Part shown: positions 44,250 through 53,900 of the stretch, piece by piece
Numbering within the stretch: position 1 is the stretch's first letter
Layout of the letters: each line of letters starts with the position of its first letter
DNA from: Prolixibacteraceae bacterium
GTDB taxonomy: Bacteria > Bacteroidota > Bacteroidia > Bacteroidales > Prolixibacteraceae
Reading direction: 5' to 3'
Length of the DNA: 64,000 bases
Assembly: GCA_003537645.1 (NCBI GenBank)
Contig: DPRM01000087.1
Span: 36,586 to 100,585 of the forward strand
Made by a program: the position numbers and the translations under genes
Notes under the pieces: model-generated
Seen by the model: the letters and a program-made list of their open reading frames with translations, nothing else
Database searches by the model: none
What the model was told of the DNA's origin: nothing

Positions 44250-44726
44250 ATGATCACATTCAAATCACATTCAGGAATTTATACATTGGAGGTCCAGCAG
44301 TTTTTAAATATTTCGCTGGCCGAAGCCTGGGAATTTTTCTCATCTCCGGACAATCTGGCAAAAATAACACCACCGCACATGGGTTTTATCATTACTTCGG
44401 GCACTCCGGCAAAGATGTATCCGGGACAAATTATCTCCTACAAAGTATCGCCATTCCCGGGATTCAAAACCAATTGGGTTACAGAAATTACACAGGTTAC
44501 CAATCAATGCTTCTTTGTTGACGAGCAGCGTTTTGGCCCCTACCAAATGTGGCACCACGAGCATCGTTTCGAAGTTCAGGGAAACGGCGTTTTGATGACC
44601 GACCGTGTTTCGTACAAATTACCGCTCGGTTTTTTGGGTCGAATTGCACATGCAATTTTTGTTAAGGAACAGCTGAAACAAATTTTTAGTTATCGGATTG
44701 CCGTAATGGAACAGAGATTTGGATGA
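44250..44726 (+). CDS. SRPBCC family (START-like) protein
   Basis: 158 residues with a helix-grip fold: VQQFLNISLAEAWEFFSSPD, LAKITPPHMGFIIT, FGPYQMWHHEHRFE, TDRVSYKLPLGFLGRIAH. This matches the SRPBCC polyketide cyclase/dehydrase-like ligand-binding family, close to YfiT/CoxG-type cell-division-inhibitor-annotated members. No signal peptide. It stands alone, 144 nt after the DUF4249 gene. Ligand unknown. Confidence 0.87.
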   Translation: MITFKSHSGIYTLEVQQFLNISLAEAWEFFSSPDNLAKITPPHMGFIITSGTPAKMYPGQIISYKVSPFPGFKTNWVTEITQVTNQCFFVDEQRFGPYQMWHHEHRFEVQGNGVLMTDRVSYKLPLGFLGRIAHAIFVKEQLKQIFSYRIAVMEQRFG

Positions 44727-44877
44727 AAGTTATCAATTGAATAGCTGGTTTTAGAACATAATTACTTAAGTTAAGTAATTATATTTTAGTGTATTACGAA
44801 ACATTCCCTAATAAAATCGTATATTAGTATCTTAATATCCTTTAAGTATTAATGTCACCTTTAATTCCTATATTATT

Positions 44878-47316
44878 ATGAAGGTACTGATACGAATATT
44901 TAAGCCGGTTTTGTTTTTATTGATCGTTGTTTTCAGCCCCGTAATTTTGGTTGCTCAAATTCAGGGCTCGGTATTGGACTTTAATAATCAGCCACTTGCA
45001 TACGCGAATGTGCTGCTGCTCAATCAAAAGGATTCTTCGCTGGTTTCAGGAATTATAGCATCCGAAGCGGGAACCTTCAATATCACCAACTTCAAGCCCG
45101 GAAATTACCTGTTGGGAGTTAGTATGATGGGATATAAACCTGCTTATTCGCCGCCTTTTGTGATAAAAAGTTCGAATGAGCATGTTCACAACGAACCCAT
45201 TTTAGTTGAGGAAGATAGCCACCAGCTTCAGGATGTAAATGTAGTGGCGAAAAAACCATTGTACGAATTGCAAATCGACCGGATGGTGGTAAATGTGGAG
45301 AACAGCATTTCTTCGGCCGGAAACAGTGCACTTGAGGTACTCGAAAAATCGCCGGGTATTGTTGTTGACCGCCAAAATAATTCGATCTCGATGGGAGGAA
45401 AAGATGGGGTGATTGTGATGGTTAACGGGAAACAGAGCCGAATGCCTATGGAAGCAGCTTTTCAGTTGCTCAACTCGTTGAGTTCGGATAATGTCAAGAA
45501 GATAGAACTGATTACAAATCCACCTTCGAAATACGATGCCGATGGCAATGCCGGAATTATAAATGTTGTTCTAAAGAAAAACGACGCGTTTGGAACAAAC
45601 GGTTCTTTCAAATTGGGCGCAGGTGTGGCAACCCGCGAAAAAATGGAAGCGAGTTTTAACATCAACCACCACATTGAAAAGGTGAATTTCTTTGGAACTT
45701 ACAATACCTCTTTTAACAATGCACGCACGCAGATTGATTCGTACCGGCGAACAATGGATGAAGGATCTGTGCTTGAGTCTGATGCAAAGAGCAAGCGGGA
45801 ATCAATCACACTTTTTCAGGACATACGAATGGGTTTCGATTACACGATAACCAGCAAAACAGTGTTTAGTTTTTTGGGCACCGGCTATGTGAGAGATTGG
45901 GAGGCTGACGCTTTAAACAAGATCGATTACCTTGAAAATAATTCCTTTTCACGAATGTCGAACCTGAAAATGCAGGAATTAAGCAAATGGATTCATGGAA
46001 TGGGGAACATTAACCTTCAGCACAGTATTAAGGAAGACGAAATCCTGGATTTTAATATTGATTACCTGAATTATTACAACGACAATCCGTCTGATTATCA
46101 GGTTGAAAAGCAGAATAGTTCAGGTGGATTTGAAACGGGCGAAGACATCAAGGTTACAAAGCTTACTCCGATTAACATTGTGGTCGGAAAGTTTGATTAC
46201 ACAAAACAAATCAACCCGAAACTGAAGCTGGAGGCTGGCCTGAAAAGCACTTTTACATTTTTTGAAAACAAAGTGGGGGTATCGTATTTCAATACCGGAG
46301 CCTGGACGATCGATGGTGATTTGACAAATAATTACTCGCTCGATGAAAATATCAGCGCAGCATATTCCTCTGCAAATTACCAGATTAGCGAAAGCACTGG
46401 TCTCGTGGCTGGTTTGAGATACGAATACATGAATTCGGTGCTCGATTCTGAAACCGAAAAGGGAATTGTTGACCTTCATTACGGCGAATTTTTTCCAAGC
46501 CTTTACTTCTCGCACAAACTGAACAAAAACAACACATTTCAGCTTTCGTACAGCCGACGGATCGACCGGCCAACATTCAACGAACTTGCGCCTTTTATCG
46601 TTTTTATGACTCCGGAAACTTTTGTATCGGGCAACGAAAATCTTTTGCCAGCATTGAGCAATATTTATAAAACCGAATACCAGCTTAAAAGGATCATCCT
46701 ATCAGTGACACTTACCGATACTAAAAATTCGATTGCCCGTTTTCAGCCAAAAAACAACGAAGATCAAAGCAAGCAGTATTTCATTTCACGAAATTTCGAC
46801 AGTGATCAAACTCTCGCCGGAATGTTGGCTTTTCCGCTTAAAATAACCAGTTGGTGGGACATGCAGAATAATTTCAACTGGATCGCAAAACAAATATCTA
46901 CCAATTATGATGGAACTGACATCAGTATAACGCAGAGTAATTACCGTTTCAATACCATACAACGCATTAGCCTTAGTAAAAGGATATCGGCCGAAATTGC
47001 TGGTTTCTACAGGTCGCGCGCATTAAGCGGGGTTTATGTGCAAAACCCGATGGGGCGCCTGGATATTGGACTTCAAATGAAATTCAAAAATGAAAACAGC
47101 AAGCTCAACCTGAATTTAAGCGATGTTTTCAAATCAAGTGTCTGGAAGAGTTATGCCGATGTACCTGAATTAAATATATATACCAGATGGATGCTGGATT
47201 TTGAACCCCGTGTATTCCGAATCAGCTTTACGCACAATTTTGGCGGCACAAAAATAAAAGCCCGCACACGCCAGACTGGCTCCGAAGAAGAACGTAACCG
47301 GGTTGGAGCTCAATAA
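44878..47316 (+). CDS. TonB-receptor-like outer-membrane beta-barrel family protein
   Basis: 812 residues. A hydrophobic signal segment (LFLLIVVFSPVILVAQ) leads to a CarboxypepD_reg-like domain (IQGSVLDFNNQPLAYANVLL). A plug-like region follows (NSALEVLEKSPGIVVDRQNN, MEAAFQLLNSLSSDNVKKIE, NPPSKYDADGNAGIINVVLK), then a C-terminal barrel of the OMP_b-brl_3 type ending FEPRVFRISFTHNFGG. This class is widespread in Bacteroidota with poorly known ligands, often linked to signalling or repair. It is preceded by 151 nt of AT-rich sequence. Confidence 0.9.
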   Translation: MKVLIRIFKPVLFLLIVVFSPVILVAQIQGSVLDFNNQPLAYANVLLLNQKDSSLVSGIIASEAGTFNITNFKPGNYLLGVSMMGYKPAYSPPFVIKSSNEHVHNEPILVEEDSHQLQDVNVVAKKPLYELQIDRMVVNVENSISSAGNSALEVLEKSPGIVVDRQNNSISMGGKDGVIVMVNGKQSRMPMEAAFQLLNSLSSDNVKKIELITNPPSKYDADGNAGIINVVLKKNDAFGTNGSFKLGAGVATREKMEASFNINHHIEKVNFFGTYNTSFNNARTQIDSYRRTMDEGSVLESDAKSKRESITLFQDIRMGFDYTITSKTVFSFLGTGYVRDWEADALNKIDYLENNSFSRMSNLKMQELSKWIHGMGNINLQHSIKEDEILDFNIDYLNYYNDNPSDYQVEKQNSSGGFETGEDIKVTKLTPINIVVGKFDYTKQINPKLKLEAGLKSTFTFFENKVGVSYFNTGAWTIDGDLTNNYSLDENISAAYSSANYQISESTGLVAGLRYEYMNSVLDSETEKGIVDLHYGEFFPSLYFSHKLNKNNTFQLSYSRRIDRPTFNELAPFIVFMTPETFVSGNENLLPALSNIYKTEYQLKRIILSVTLTDTKNSIARFQPKNNEDQSKQYFISRNFDSDQTLAGMLAFPLKITSWWDMQNNFNWIAKQISTNYDGTDISITQSNYRFNTIQRISLSKRISAEIAGFYRSRALSGVYVQNPMGRLDIGLQMKFKNENSKLNLNLSDVFKSSVWKSYADVPELNIYTRWMLDFEPRVFRISFTHNFGGTKIKARTRQTGSEEERNRVGAQ

Positions 47317-47363
47317 GAATTAAGATGATTTAGATATGTCAAAGATCATATTTCGATTTATTG

Positions 47364-47446
47364 ACTCACCCCGAGCTCGCTGTGCTCGCTCATCTCCTCT
47401 CTCGCGAGAGAGGGGCAAAGACACCGCAAGGTGGCTTGGGGTGAGT
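47364..47446. repeat. CTCACCCC-type dispersed palindromic repeat
   Basis: Ends ACTCACCCC (47364-47372) and GGGGTGAGT (47438-47446) are exact inverted repeats. Inside is an 18-nt perfect palindrome CCTCTCTCGCGAGAGAGG (47396-47413) and GCTCGCTGTGCTCGC. It occupies the gap between the barrel protein and a small lipoprotein. Pattern and position are typical of Bacteroidota intergenic repeats. Confidence 0.8.
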
Positions 47447-47498
47447 TAATTAAGTAAGTGTCAAAATTTTGTGGTTAATTTTAAAAAAAATCAGAAAC

Positions 47499-48014
47499 AT
47501 GGAAACAAAAAATTTAGCTCGAAGACTAGCTCTTGTATTGGCCAGCTTTGTTCTGTTTACCTTGGTAACAGGTTCGTGCAAAAAGGATGATGCCGCGGAT
47601 GATGGTAAATATTTTGTGCGTTTTAATGCCAACGGCAGTAAAGTGGAATTCACCGTGCAAGGCTCACTGGTAGCTGCATTCGGACAGGCAAGTTCGCAGT
47701 ACAATGCAGTTTTTACCGGCGGAGATGGTACCAGTAACATCAGTTTGCAAGTGTTTGATGGCAAGGCCGTAGCTGCGGGTACATTTTCAGGTTATACAAT
47801 TACTGGCGGTGCAGTTGTAGGGGCATTAATTGGCTACAGCGATGCCTCCGGAACGCTTTACACGCAAGGTTCGGTAGGATCTAATGCTTCCATTATCATT
47901 TCCGAAATTACAGCGACAACCGTTAGAGGAACTTTCAGCGGAACGCTGAAATCAAGCGGGAAAGCTGACATTGTTGTTTCGCAGGGCGAATTTTATGTGT
48001 GGCGGGCCAATTAA
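47499..48014 (+). CDS. small predicted lipoprotein
   Basis: 171 residues. A basic start, hydrophobic LALVLASFVLFTLVTGSC and an Asp-rich linker (KKDDAADDGKY) indicate a lipoprotein with Cys at about residue 27. The rest is a beta-rich domain with VEFTVQGSLVAAFGQA, GTSNISLQVFDGKAVAAGTF and ATTVRGTFSGTLKSSGKAD. It resembles DUF6252-type small Bacteroidota lipoproteins, but I cannot assign it firmly. ATG at 47499 is chosen over an upstream one, to start the signal peptide with METKNLARR. Confidence 0.75.
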   Translation: METKNLARRLALVLASFVLFTLVTGSCKKDDAADDGKYFVRFNANGSKVEFTVQGSLVAAFGQASSQYNAVFTGGDGTSNISLQVFDGKAVAAGTFSGYTITGGAVVGALIGYSDASGTLYTQGSVGSNASIIISEITATTVRGTFSGTLKSSGKADIVVSQGEFYVWRAN

Positions 48015-48044
48015 TTTTGTGAAATATACCTTTATGCAGCGCTT

Positions 48045-49769
48045 TTATCCATTTTTCAGTTTGCTGTGTTTAGCTCCGTACAAAAAGTAAATAAGCAGCC
48101 CTATCAGCAGCCAAATGCCAAAGCGGAACCAGTTTGTTACGCCTAGCTGGCTCATCAGGTAAAGGTTGGTTAAAAGGCCAAGAACCGGAATTAGCGACCA
48201 TCTTTTTGTAACTGCCTGGTAAGTGATGATGATTGAAACGATACAAAATATCAGGAAAGGGAAATGATGCCGTATAATTCCAAATAAGCCGGAAGCCTCC
48301 TGATTGCCCGAAAACAGTTCCGTCATTCCGAATCCTGATTTCCAAACTACGAATAAAATAACTATCCACAAAGGTAACAGGTAGCGGCGGCTATCGGCAT
48401 ACGGCACGCGAAATCCTTTTCCGTCGTGAGCCTGTTTGCCGGTTGGGTTAAGCGCAATTATTCCTCCTGAAACAAGGATGAATGCGAACAAAGTACCTAT
48501 GCTGGTCAGGTCGGTAACCTCGGTCAGGTTCATGAAAAGCGAAGGAATGGCAACTACCAGTCCGGTAACAATTGTGGCAAAAGCCGGAGTCCTGAATTTA
48601 GGATGAAGCCTTGAAAATATTGGAGGCAGAAGTCCGTCGCGGCTCATACTCATCCAGATACGTGGCTGCCCTAGTTGGAAAACGAGCAACACGCTGGCCA
48701 TTGCAATAACTGCACCTGCAGCAATAATTCCTGAAAGTTTGGTGAGATGCAGCTGGTTAAAAACAAATGCCATCGGGTCGGAAACACCCAATTCGTAATA
48801 AGGAACCATTCCGGTAAGCACCAGGCTAATCATCACATAAAGTACGGTAGTTATGAGCAGAGCGTAGAACATCGACAAGGGCAGGTCGCGACGCGGATTT
48901 TTACATTCTTCAGCAGTTGTTGAAATAGCGTCGAACCCGATGTAGGCAAAAAATACTCCGGAAATGCCTTTCAAAACTCCTGAAATTCCATTGGGAGCGA
49001 AGGGACTCCAGTTTTCGGGCTTCACATAAAAAGCGCCAATTCCTATTACCAAAAGCAGAATAGCCACCTTTAGTATTACAAAAAAGTTATTGGTAATGCG
49101 CGATTCCCTGATGCCGATATAGCAAATCCATGTAATTATAAACACGATCATAAGTGCCGGAATGTCGGCTATTATGTGGAATCCTCCAATTTGGGGAGAA
49201 TTTGTCCATGCCGAAAAAGCATCGCGGATGGCGGGTGAAAGCTCGGCAAAAGGAGTTCCGCCATTTATTGCAGTTACAGCTACCTCGTATCCGCGGGAGG
49301 CCGTCAGGTAATCGGTTGAAAGAAATTCTGGAATATTTAAGCCCAGTCCGGCCATTAATCCGGTAAAATAGCCCGACCACGAAATTGCTACGGCGATGTT
49401 GCCAATCGCGTATTCCATAATCAGGTCCCAGCCGATAATCCATGCGATGAGTTCGCCAAAACTGGCATAAGCATAAGTGTAAGCGCTTCCGCTGATAGGA
49501 ATTGAGGCTGCAAATTCGGCATAACACATGGCCGATAATCCGCAGGCAATGGCAGTAAACACGAAAAGTAGGGTAACGGCTGGGCCTCCGCTGGCCGCCG
49601 CATTGCCTATTGTACTGAAAATTCCGGCTCCGATAATGGCTGCAACGCCTAGTGCCGTGAGGTCGAAAACCCGCAGGTTGCGCTTCATACCGCCGGTACT
49701 TTCAGGCGCCGAATCGGCATCACTTAATATGTGCGAAATGGATTTCTTGCGAAACAGGTTTTCAAACAT
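48045..49769 (-). CDS. APC-family amino acid permease
   Basis: 574 residues and about 14 hydrophobic segments. The APC consensus GAGIFSTIGNAAASGGPAVT in TM1 and SAMCYAEFAASIPISGSAYT in TM2-TM3 are clear, and FFAYIGFDAISTTAEECKNP marks the TM6-TM7 region of the cationic amino acid transporter (CAT/YfnA-like) clade. Inner-membrane amino-acid import is family knowledge. It lies downstream of the GntR regulator on the same strand (89-nt gap) and convergent with the lipoprotein gene. Specific substrate unknown. Confidence 0.92.
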   Translation of the reverse strand: MFENLFRKKSISHILSDADSAPESTGGMKRNLRVFDLTALGVAAIIGAGIFSTIGNAAASGGPAVTLLFVFTAIACGLSAMCYAEFAASIPISGSAYTYAYASFGELIAWIIGWDLIMEYAIGNIAVAISWSGYFTGLMAGLGLNIPEFLSTDYLTASRGYEVAVTAINGGTPFAELSPAIRDAFSAWTNSPQIGGFHIIADIPALMIVFIITWICYIGIRESRITNNFFVILKVAILLLVIGIGAFYVKPENWSPFAPNGISGVLKGISGVFFAYIGFDAISTTAEECKNPRRDLPLSMFYALLITTVLYVMISLVLTGMVPYYELGVSDPMAFVFNQLHLTKLSGIIAAGAVIAMASVLLVFQLGQPRIWMSMSRDGLLPPIFSRLHPKFRTPAFATIVTGLVVAIPSLFMNLTEVTDLTSIGTLFAFILVSGGIIALNPTGKQAHDGKGFRVPYADSRRYLLPLWIVILFVVWKSGFGMTELFSGNQEASGLFGIIRHHFPFLIFCIVSIIITYQAVTKRWSLIPVLGLLTNLYLMSQLGVTNWFRFGIWLLIGLLIYFLYGAKHSKLKNG

Positions 49770-49858
49770 TATTCTGAAATAAGGGTCGGGTAAAAATAAC
49801 TAAAAATTCAGTTGCATATAAACTGCCTGCCCATTTATCCCGACATTATTGAACAACC

Positions 49859-50581
49859 TTACAATTCTGTTTCTAAGGCCAGTAGCCGTTTATAGTGGTT
49901 TTCAAGGTGTCGTCGCATGGCTTTGCGGAATTTATCTGCATCGCGCAACCTCAATACTTCAACAAGTTCAGTATGCGACACATATTTTTTATCGGCAATG
50001 GTTTTGTCAATTAATCCACTGGTATATACATAATTGAACGCAGGCAGAAGCATTCGCTGGAATCCTTTGAGCGTTTCGTTTCTGGTAATCTCATACAATT
50101 TACCATGAAATTGTATTTCATAATCAACATCGAAAAGGGTGTTCGATGATGGCGATATTTCGTTCTGAACGATTGAATGAAGCGCTTCAATGTCTTCATC
50201 GGTGGCACGGTTCACCACCAGATCGGCCATTCCGACCTCAATTACCAGTCTCATTTCAAAAACATCTTTCAATGTTCCTTCATCCAAAATTCTTGGAATC
50301 ATCGATTTCTGCAATATAGACGATAAATCAGGACTTTTGATTACCGTCCCCTTGTGCTTTTTTGATTCAATCAGCCCCATTGTTTTCAGTCGGTTCAACG
50401 ATTCGCGAATGACAGTCCGGCTGACTCCCATTGCTTCCGAAAGTTCCAGTTCCTTTGGGATCGGATCGCCCGGGTTCAGCTTTCGGCTAATGAAAATATC
50501 TATCAGGTTCATCTCTACTTTGTCAACCAGACTTCTTGTATCCACCAACTTGATTGATTGTTTCATGTCATTTATATCCAT
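49859..50581 (-). CDS. GntR/FadR-family (FCD) transcriptional regulator
   Basis: 240 residues. The N-terminal winged helix (IPKELELSEAMGVSRTVIRE, LNRLKTMGLIESKKHKGT) is followed by an all-helical FCD domain (FEMRLVIEVGMADLVVNRAT). Possible metal/ligand residues lie in DVDYEIQFHGKLYEITRN, YVSHTELVEVL and MRRHLENHYKRL. It is divergent from the SusC gene of the sialic-acid locus, and E. coli NanR is also a GntR/FCD regulator. It is therefore a candidate regulator of that locus, perhaps sensing sialic acid or a derivative; the inducer is not known here. Confidence 0.92.
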   Translation of the reverse strand: MDINDMKQSIKLVDTRSLVDKVEMNLIDIFISRKLNPGDPIPKELELSEAMGVSRTVIRESLNRLKTMGLIESKKHKGTVIKSPDLSSILQKSMIPRILDEGTLKDVFEMRLVIEVGMADLVVNRATDEDIEALHSIVQNEISPSSNTLFDVDYEIQFHGKLYEITRNETLKGFQRMLLPAFNYVYTSGLIDKTIADKKYVSHTELVEVLRLRDADKFRKAMRRHLENHYKRLLALETEL

Positions 50582-50834
50582 TGCAGGTAAATTGAGTATG
50601 TTAATTGTTTTTTTGAATCCCTCGATTTAGGAGGTAAACTTAGGTTAAAATAGATTTCAAAAATTAAAAATGTTTTCCTGAAATAAAATTTCTCTTCAAA
50701 GGCATCATTTTTTTTGATTTTAAAAATCACCAAATCCATTGTCAGACGTAATACTTAATTGAATAATCCATAATATTTCATCGGACATCTTTGATAATGA
50801 GCAATTTTTTTGTTCCAACAAACTCAAAAAATAT

Positions 50835-50864
50835 TTTGAAATGAAAAATTAATCTTTACATTTG
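50835..50864 (+). promoter_or_regulatory. Bacteroidota promoter of the SusC/SusD operon
   Basis: TTTG (50835-50838), 18-nt spacer, TACATTTG (50857-50864), the TTTG/TAnnTTTG consensus. Expected transcription start is about 50871, inside the operator palindrome. The leader to the ATG at 50927 would be about 55 nt. Confidence 0.65.
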
Positions 50865-50866
50865 TG

Positions 50867-50891
50867 GTGTCTTATGTCCTACATAAGACAC
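50867..50891. promoter_or_regulatory. operator palindrome at the SusC transcription start
   Basis: GTGTCTTATGT (50867-50877), spacer CCT, ACATAAGACAC (50881-50891): a perfect 11-bp inverted repeat, 25 nt in all. It begins 2 nt after the -7 box and covers the expected start site, so a bound protein would block initiation. GntR/FCD dimers bind short palindromes of this size; the divergent FCD regulator is the natural candidate. No second copy was found in the window by eye. Confidence 0.7.
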
Positions 50892-50926
50892 AGAATTTAA
50901 GCAAATGTAACAAAAACTTTATTCGT

Positions 50927-53900
50927 ATGAAAAAGCTGATTCCAAAATTGCTGTTTTTAAATTTATTTGTTCTGCTGGTACTTTTTAGCAGTAGTATTTC
51001 TGCTCAGCAAAAAGTAACCGGTATTGTGACCGATGCTGCAGACGGAACTCCAATTCCTGGTGTTGCTGTGGTAGTTGAGGGTACATCAGTCGGAACGCTT
51101 ACCGATTTTGATGGAAATTATTCAATTGAAATTCCATCAGGAAGTAACAAATTGGTATTCTCAATGATTGGTTTTGCCAATCAAATTATTGCAGTAGGAA
51201 CTTCTTCCACGATCAATGTCGTTTTGGTAACTTCCAATACAGCCATCGATGAGGTAGTAGTCGTTGGGTATGGTACTCAAACCAGAAGTAAGGTAACTTC
51301 ATCGATTGCAAAAGTTGATATGAAGTTATTGGAAACAGGTATGCGTTCGAACCCTGCACAGGCCCTGGCTGGTACAGTTTCTGGTTTGAGAGTGGTAACT
51401 GCAACCGGAAGACCCGGGTCATTGCCTGCAATCGTTTTAAGGGGCGGAACCAATTTCGACGGTTCAGGCAGCCCGCTTATCATTATGGATGGGCAGATTC
51501 GCGGTTCGTTGAGCGACATCAATCCTGAAGAAATTGAAAGTATGGAAGTATTAAAGGATGCTTCGGCAACGGCCATTTATGGTGCGCGCGCAAGCAACGG
51601 TGTAATTCTGATTACTTCAAAGAAAGGTAAAGCGGGTGTTTCAACGATTACGGTAAAGGTGAAACACGGTACAAATTACCTGAATACGCCTTATGATTTT
51701 GTGGATGCCGAAAACTACATTAAATGGGCACGTCTGGGCGCTGAACAGGCCATTAAAAACGGAACATTGGCTGCCGGTAATTTGGCTGGCGCAGGCCCCA
51801 GAGGAACTGGCAATGTTTACAAAGATGCAGCAGGCAATATTATAGATGGAAATTACGACTCGAGAGCAATCTGGAGTGTGATGCGGCTGGATGCCAACAA
51901 TCAGGAATTATTAAGTCAGCCGGGTTGGAAACAAATGAAAGACGTGGTTAAAACGGCAGCCAACGGAAATTACGATCCGAATGGAACCATCTACGATTTG
52001 ATTTACAAAGATTTCAATTACGGCGATTACGGGTTAAATAAAACCGCACAGACACAGGATTATAACATCGGTTTTACCGGTGGTAACGATCGTGGTAAAT
52101 ATTTTGCCAATCTGGGTTACTACGATGAAGGTGGTTTATCGCTCGAAACTTTCTATAAAAGACTCAATTTTGTATTTAACGGCGACTACAAAATTAAAGA
52201 CTGGCTGACTTCTGAAAGTGGAGTTCAGTTTACAATGGCCAAATGGAAAGATCAATCGCTGCAAAATGGTGAATCGAACTATTGGGCACGTATGCTTTCG
52301 GCTCCTCCAACCATGCGGGGAACCAATGCAAAAGGCGAATTGTTGCTTGGCCGCGACAACAGTGACGGTAATCCTGCTTACAATGCTGATAAATATTTCA
52401 GAGGCAATCAATCCGATAAATTTACATTGAATCAGGCTTTTAAGGTTGATCTTGCAAAAGGTTTTTATGTAAAAGCCACCGGAATTGTAATGTACGATGA
52501 ATCGTTTATCGAAGCTTTCAATAAAGATTTCCGCACAGGCGTGATGAACCTTAACAATGTAAATACCGGCTGGAACAGAACAAGATCAACTTCGGCCTAT
52601 TTTGACCGCACTGTTCGTCAAACTTATAATGCCATCGCGAATTATCAGACAAAATTAATGGAAAAGCATAGTATTTCAGCCATGGCCGGTTTTGAGTTTT
52701 ACGATGCATATAACTACGGAGTATCAGCTTCAGGTTCGGGCGCCCCAACCGACGATTTCAGGGATCTTGGTCTAACACTGAACAACGCCGAGCAACAAAC
52801 CCGGTCAACCGATTCGTGGCACGTGAGGGAAAGAATACTATCGCAGTTTGGTCGTTTAAATTACGATTACAACGAAAAATATCTCCTGGCATTTACTGTC
52901 CGCAGAGATGGTTACTCAAGATTAATTGGCGACAATCAGTATGGCGTTTTCCCTGCTGCATCAGCCGGATGGCTTGTTACAAAGGAAGATTTCATGAAGT
53001 CGGCCCCCAAATGGCTCTCGTATATGAAATTGAGAAGCAGTTGGGGTAAAAATGGTAATGTTGGCGGAATTGGTACTTACGAATTGCAAGGTTCGTATGG
53101 TTCACAAACTGCCTACAACGGAACGATCGGATTTTTACAGAGTGGTATTGCAAACCCCAAATTGAAATGGGAAAAAACAAATACCGTTGAGGTTGGGGCC
53201 GATGTGGGCTTCTTCGAAAACCGGATTTACACCTCAATGGCTTTCTACAACAGAATTACTGATGACAAAATTGCCAGTGTTTTGCTGCCAACTTCATCGG
53301 GTATTTCAAGTGTTCGCACCAACAATGGTAGCATGAAAAACACAGGATTCGAGATTGAAGTAACCGGAAAAATCGTCCAGAAGAAAGATTTCAAATGGCA
53401 GGTTAGTGGCAACGCTTCATGGAATAAAAACACGGTTCTGAAACTTCCTTTCAACGGAAATGAAAACAATCGTCAAGGCGGTCAGCAGATTTACGATCCG
53501 GCAACAAAGAAAACTGTTTGGGTTGGTGGTTTGCAGGAAGGTCAGGAATGGGGAAGTGTTTATGGATTTGTTAGCGAAGGCCTCATCAGGAATACTGAAG
53601 ATTTAGCCAATTACAACAAGGTTGACCTTGCGGCAGGACAGGTTTGGTACAATGCCAGCGCCGGAAAACGGGTTGCCAGTCAGAAAATTATGACTGCAAA
53701 AGGCCTGAATCTGGCCAATGGTTGGATTCCTACCCAAATGGGCGATGTAATGTGGAAAGACGTTGACCAGAACGACACCATCGATACCAGGGACATGGTT
53801 AAGCTTGGACGCGAGATACCTCGCCTGACCGGAGGTTTCACCACTACCTTAAGCTATAAAAGATTTACATTCGTGGCCCGCGTTGATTTTGGTATCGGAC

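Larger units (their letters stand above)
50582..50926. other. 345-nt divergent regulatory region (regulator / sialic-acid locus)
   Basis: AT-rich intergenic region between two divergent genes. It carries the SusC promoter and the operator palindrome at its right end; the left half holds no gene and no exact -7 box for the regulator on the minus strand. No repeat family element is seen here. Confidence 0.7.

Noticed and set aside
48045..49769. APC permease as the sialic-acid transporter of the neighbouring locus
   Set aside because: Its motifs are those of amino-acid permeases; known sialic-acid importers belong to MFS, TRAP, ABC or SSS families, so only weak positional support remains.
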